The position numbers and the translations under genes are program-made. From contig JAEDKB010000048.1 in the NCBI GenBank assembly GCA_016296045.1, positions 1 to 9,142 of the forward strand: a DNA stretch of 9,142 nucleotides, given 5' to 3'. Under the pieces are notes generated by a model. The model was not told the origin of the DNA. It saw nothing but the letters and a program-made list of their open reading frames with translations, and ran no database searches. How positions within the stretch are numbered: position 1 is the stretch's first letter; each line of letters starts with the position of its first letter. Below are positions 9,004 through 9,142 of the stretch, in pieces. The DNA is from Oscillospiraceae bacterium. GTDB lineage: Bacteria; Bacillota; Clostridia; Oscillospirales; Oscillospiraceae.

Positions 9004-9057
9004 TTGAAATATGCTGCGATGCTATGCCAAAAAAGAGGCACCTGCTCAGGCGGTTGC

Positions 9058-9142
9058 GGTAACAGCACCGCGGAATCAGAAGCTGACTCCTTCGCCCGGC
9101 GGCAACCTCCCATCCAACCGGTACTTAACGCACTGTTCCTAC
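9058..9142 (-). ncRNA. Tetrahydrofolate (THF) riboswitch aptamer
   Basis: The minus strand carries the hallmarks of the THF riboswitch: TGCGTTAAGT, then GGATGGGAGGTTGCCGCC, GGGCGAA and a closing CGCGGTG. Visible pairing: AACAG with CTGTT plus GG with CC across a bulged A (the 9133-9139 and 9058-9065 arms, closing stem); CCGG with CCGG around the GGATGGGAGGTTGCC core; and GGAGTCAG with CTGATTCC around a CTU-type triloop. Position and gene context (folT, folC) agree. The class binds reduced folates and usually turns downstream genes off. The closing stem may run on past the right window edge, and the promoter lies outside. The 85 nt between the aptamer and the folT start (8973-9057) are leader; a T6 run at 9029-9034 follows only a short stem (CGCCT/AGGTG), so a terminator there is doubtful. 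Confidence 0.9.

Noticed and set aside
8973..9113. N-terminal extension of folT by 47 codons
   Set aside because: The extension would translate the riboswitch aptamer. The ATG at 8970-8972 has an ideal AAGGAGG and begins the recognisable S-component helix.
9000..9142. T-box or other tRNA-sensing leader
   Set aside because: No T-box bulge sequence is present; the TGCGTTAAGT, GGATGGGAGGTTGCC and CGCGGTG blocks and the folate gene context fit the THF riboswitch.

Overview
The window is a stretch of chromosome from a low-GC-phylum but fairly GC-rich anaerobe. The best guess is a member of the Clostridia (Oscillospiraceae/Ruminococcaceae type). The inference rests on strong GGAGG-type Shine-Dalgarno sites, sigma-A-like promoters, a tetrahydrofolate riboswitch ahead of a folate ECF-transporter S component, a miaB-mutS pair, and copies of a TGTCATTCTGAGG-type palindromic intergenic repeat that I associate with genomes of this kind. 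No species can be named from the sequence alone.

Layout from left to right. (1) 1-429 has no gene. It holds three full copies and one half copy of an 85-bp imperfect palindromic element; the first part is a 120-bp tandem repeat. (2) 430-4461, minus strand: miaB (tRNA ms2i6A37 methylthiotransferase) followed by mutS (mismatch repair ATPase), 39 bp apart and served by one clear promoter at 4498-4526. (3) 4462-4649 is a divergent intergenic region with two sigma-A-type promoters back to back and a 10-bp palindrome almost midway between them. (4) 4650-6922, plus strand: a DUF3810-type membrane protein with an HExxH metallopeptidase motif, translationally coupled (ATGA overlap) to an MFS transporter. 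(5) 6923-7125 is a convergent intergenic region with a hairpin, a solitary fifth copy of the palindromic repeat, and a strong intrinsic terminator for the minus-strand operon. (6) 7126-9142, minus strand: a folate operon. A THF riboswitch, which touches the right window edge, precedes folT (ECF transporter S component for folate). folT is followed after 2 nt by folC (folylpolyglutamate/dihydrofolate synthase).

How the parts work together. folT imports folate with a shared ECF energising module that is not in this window, and folC traps it as polyglutamates. The riboswitch should shut this down when reduced folates are plentiful. The leader shows a plausible translational switch: a CCUCCU segment can cover the AGGAGG ribosome site of folT, and an 8-nt piece of the aptamer core (GGAGGUUG) is exactly complementary to the segment carrying that anti-SD. 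miaB-mutS is an ordinary housekeeping operon of translation fidelity and DNA repair. The DUF3810-MFS pair has no known joint function.

The genes themselves are ordinary. The parts most worth a second look are the riboswitch switching model, the palindromic repeat family with its local tandem amplification, and the coupled DUF3810-MFS pair. I see no phage, CRISPR, toxin-antitoxin or defence genes.
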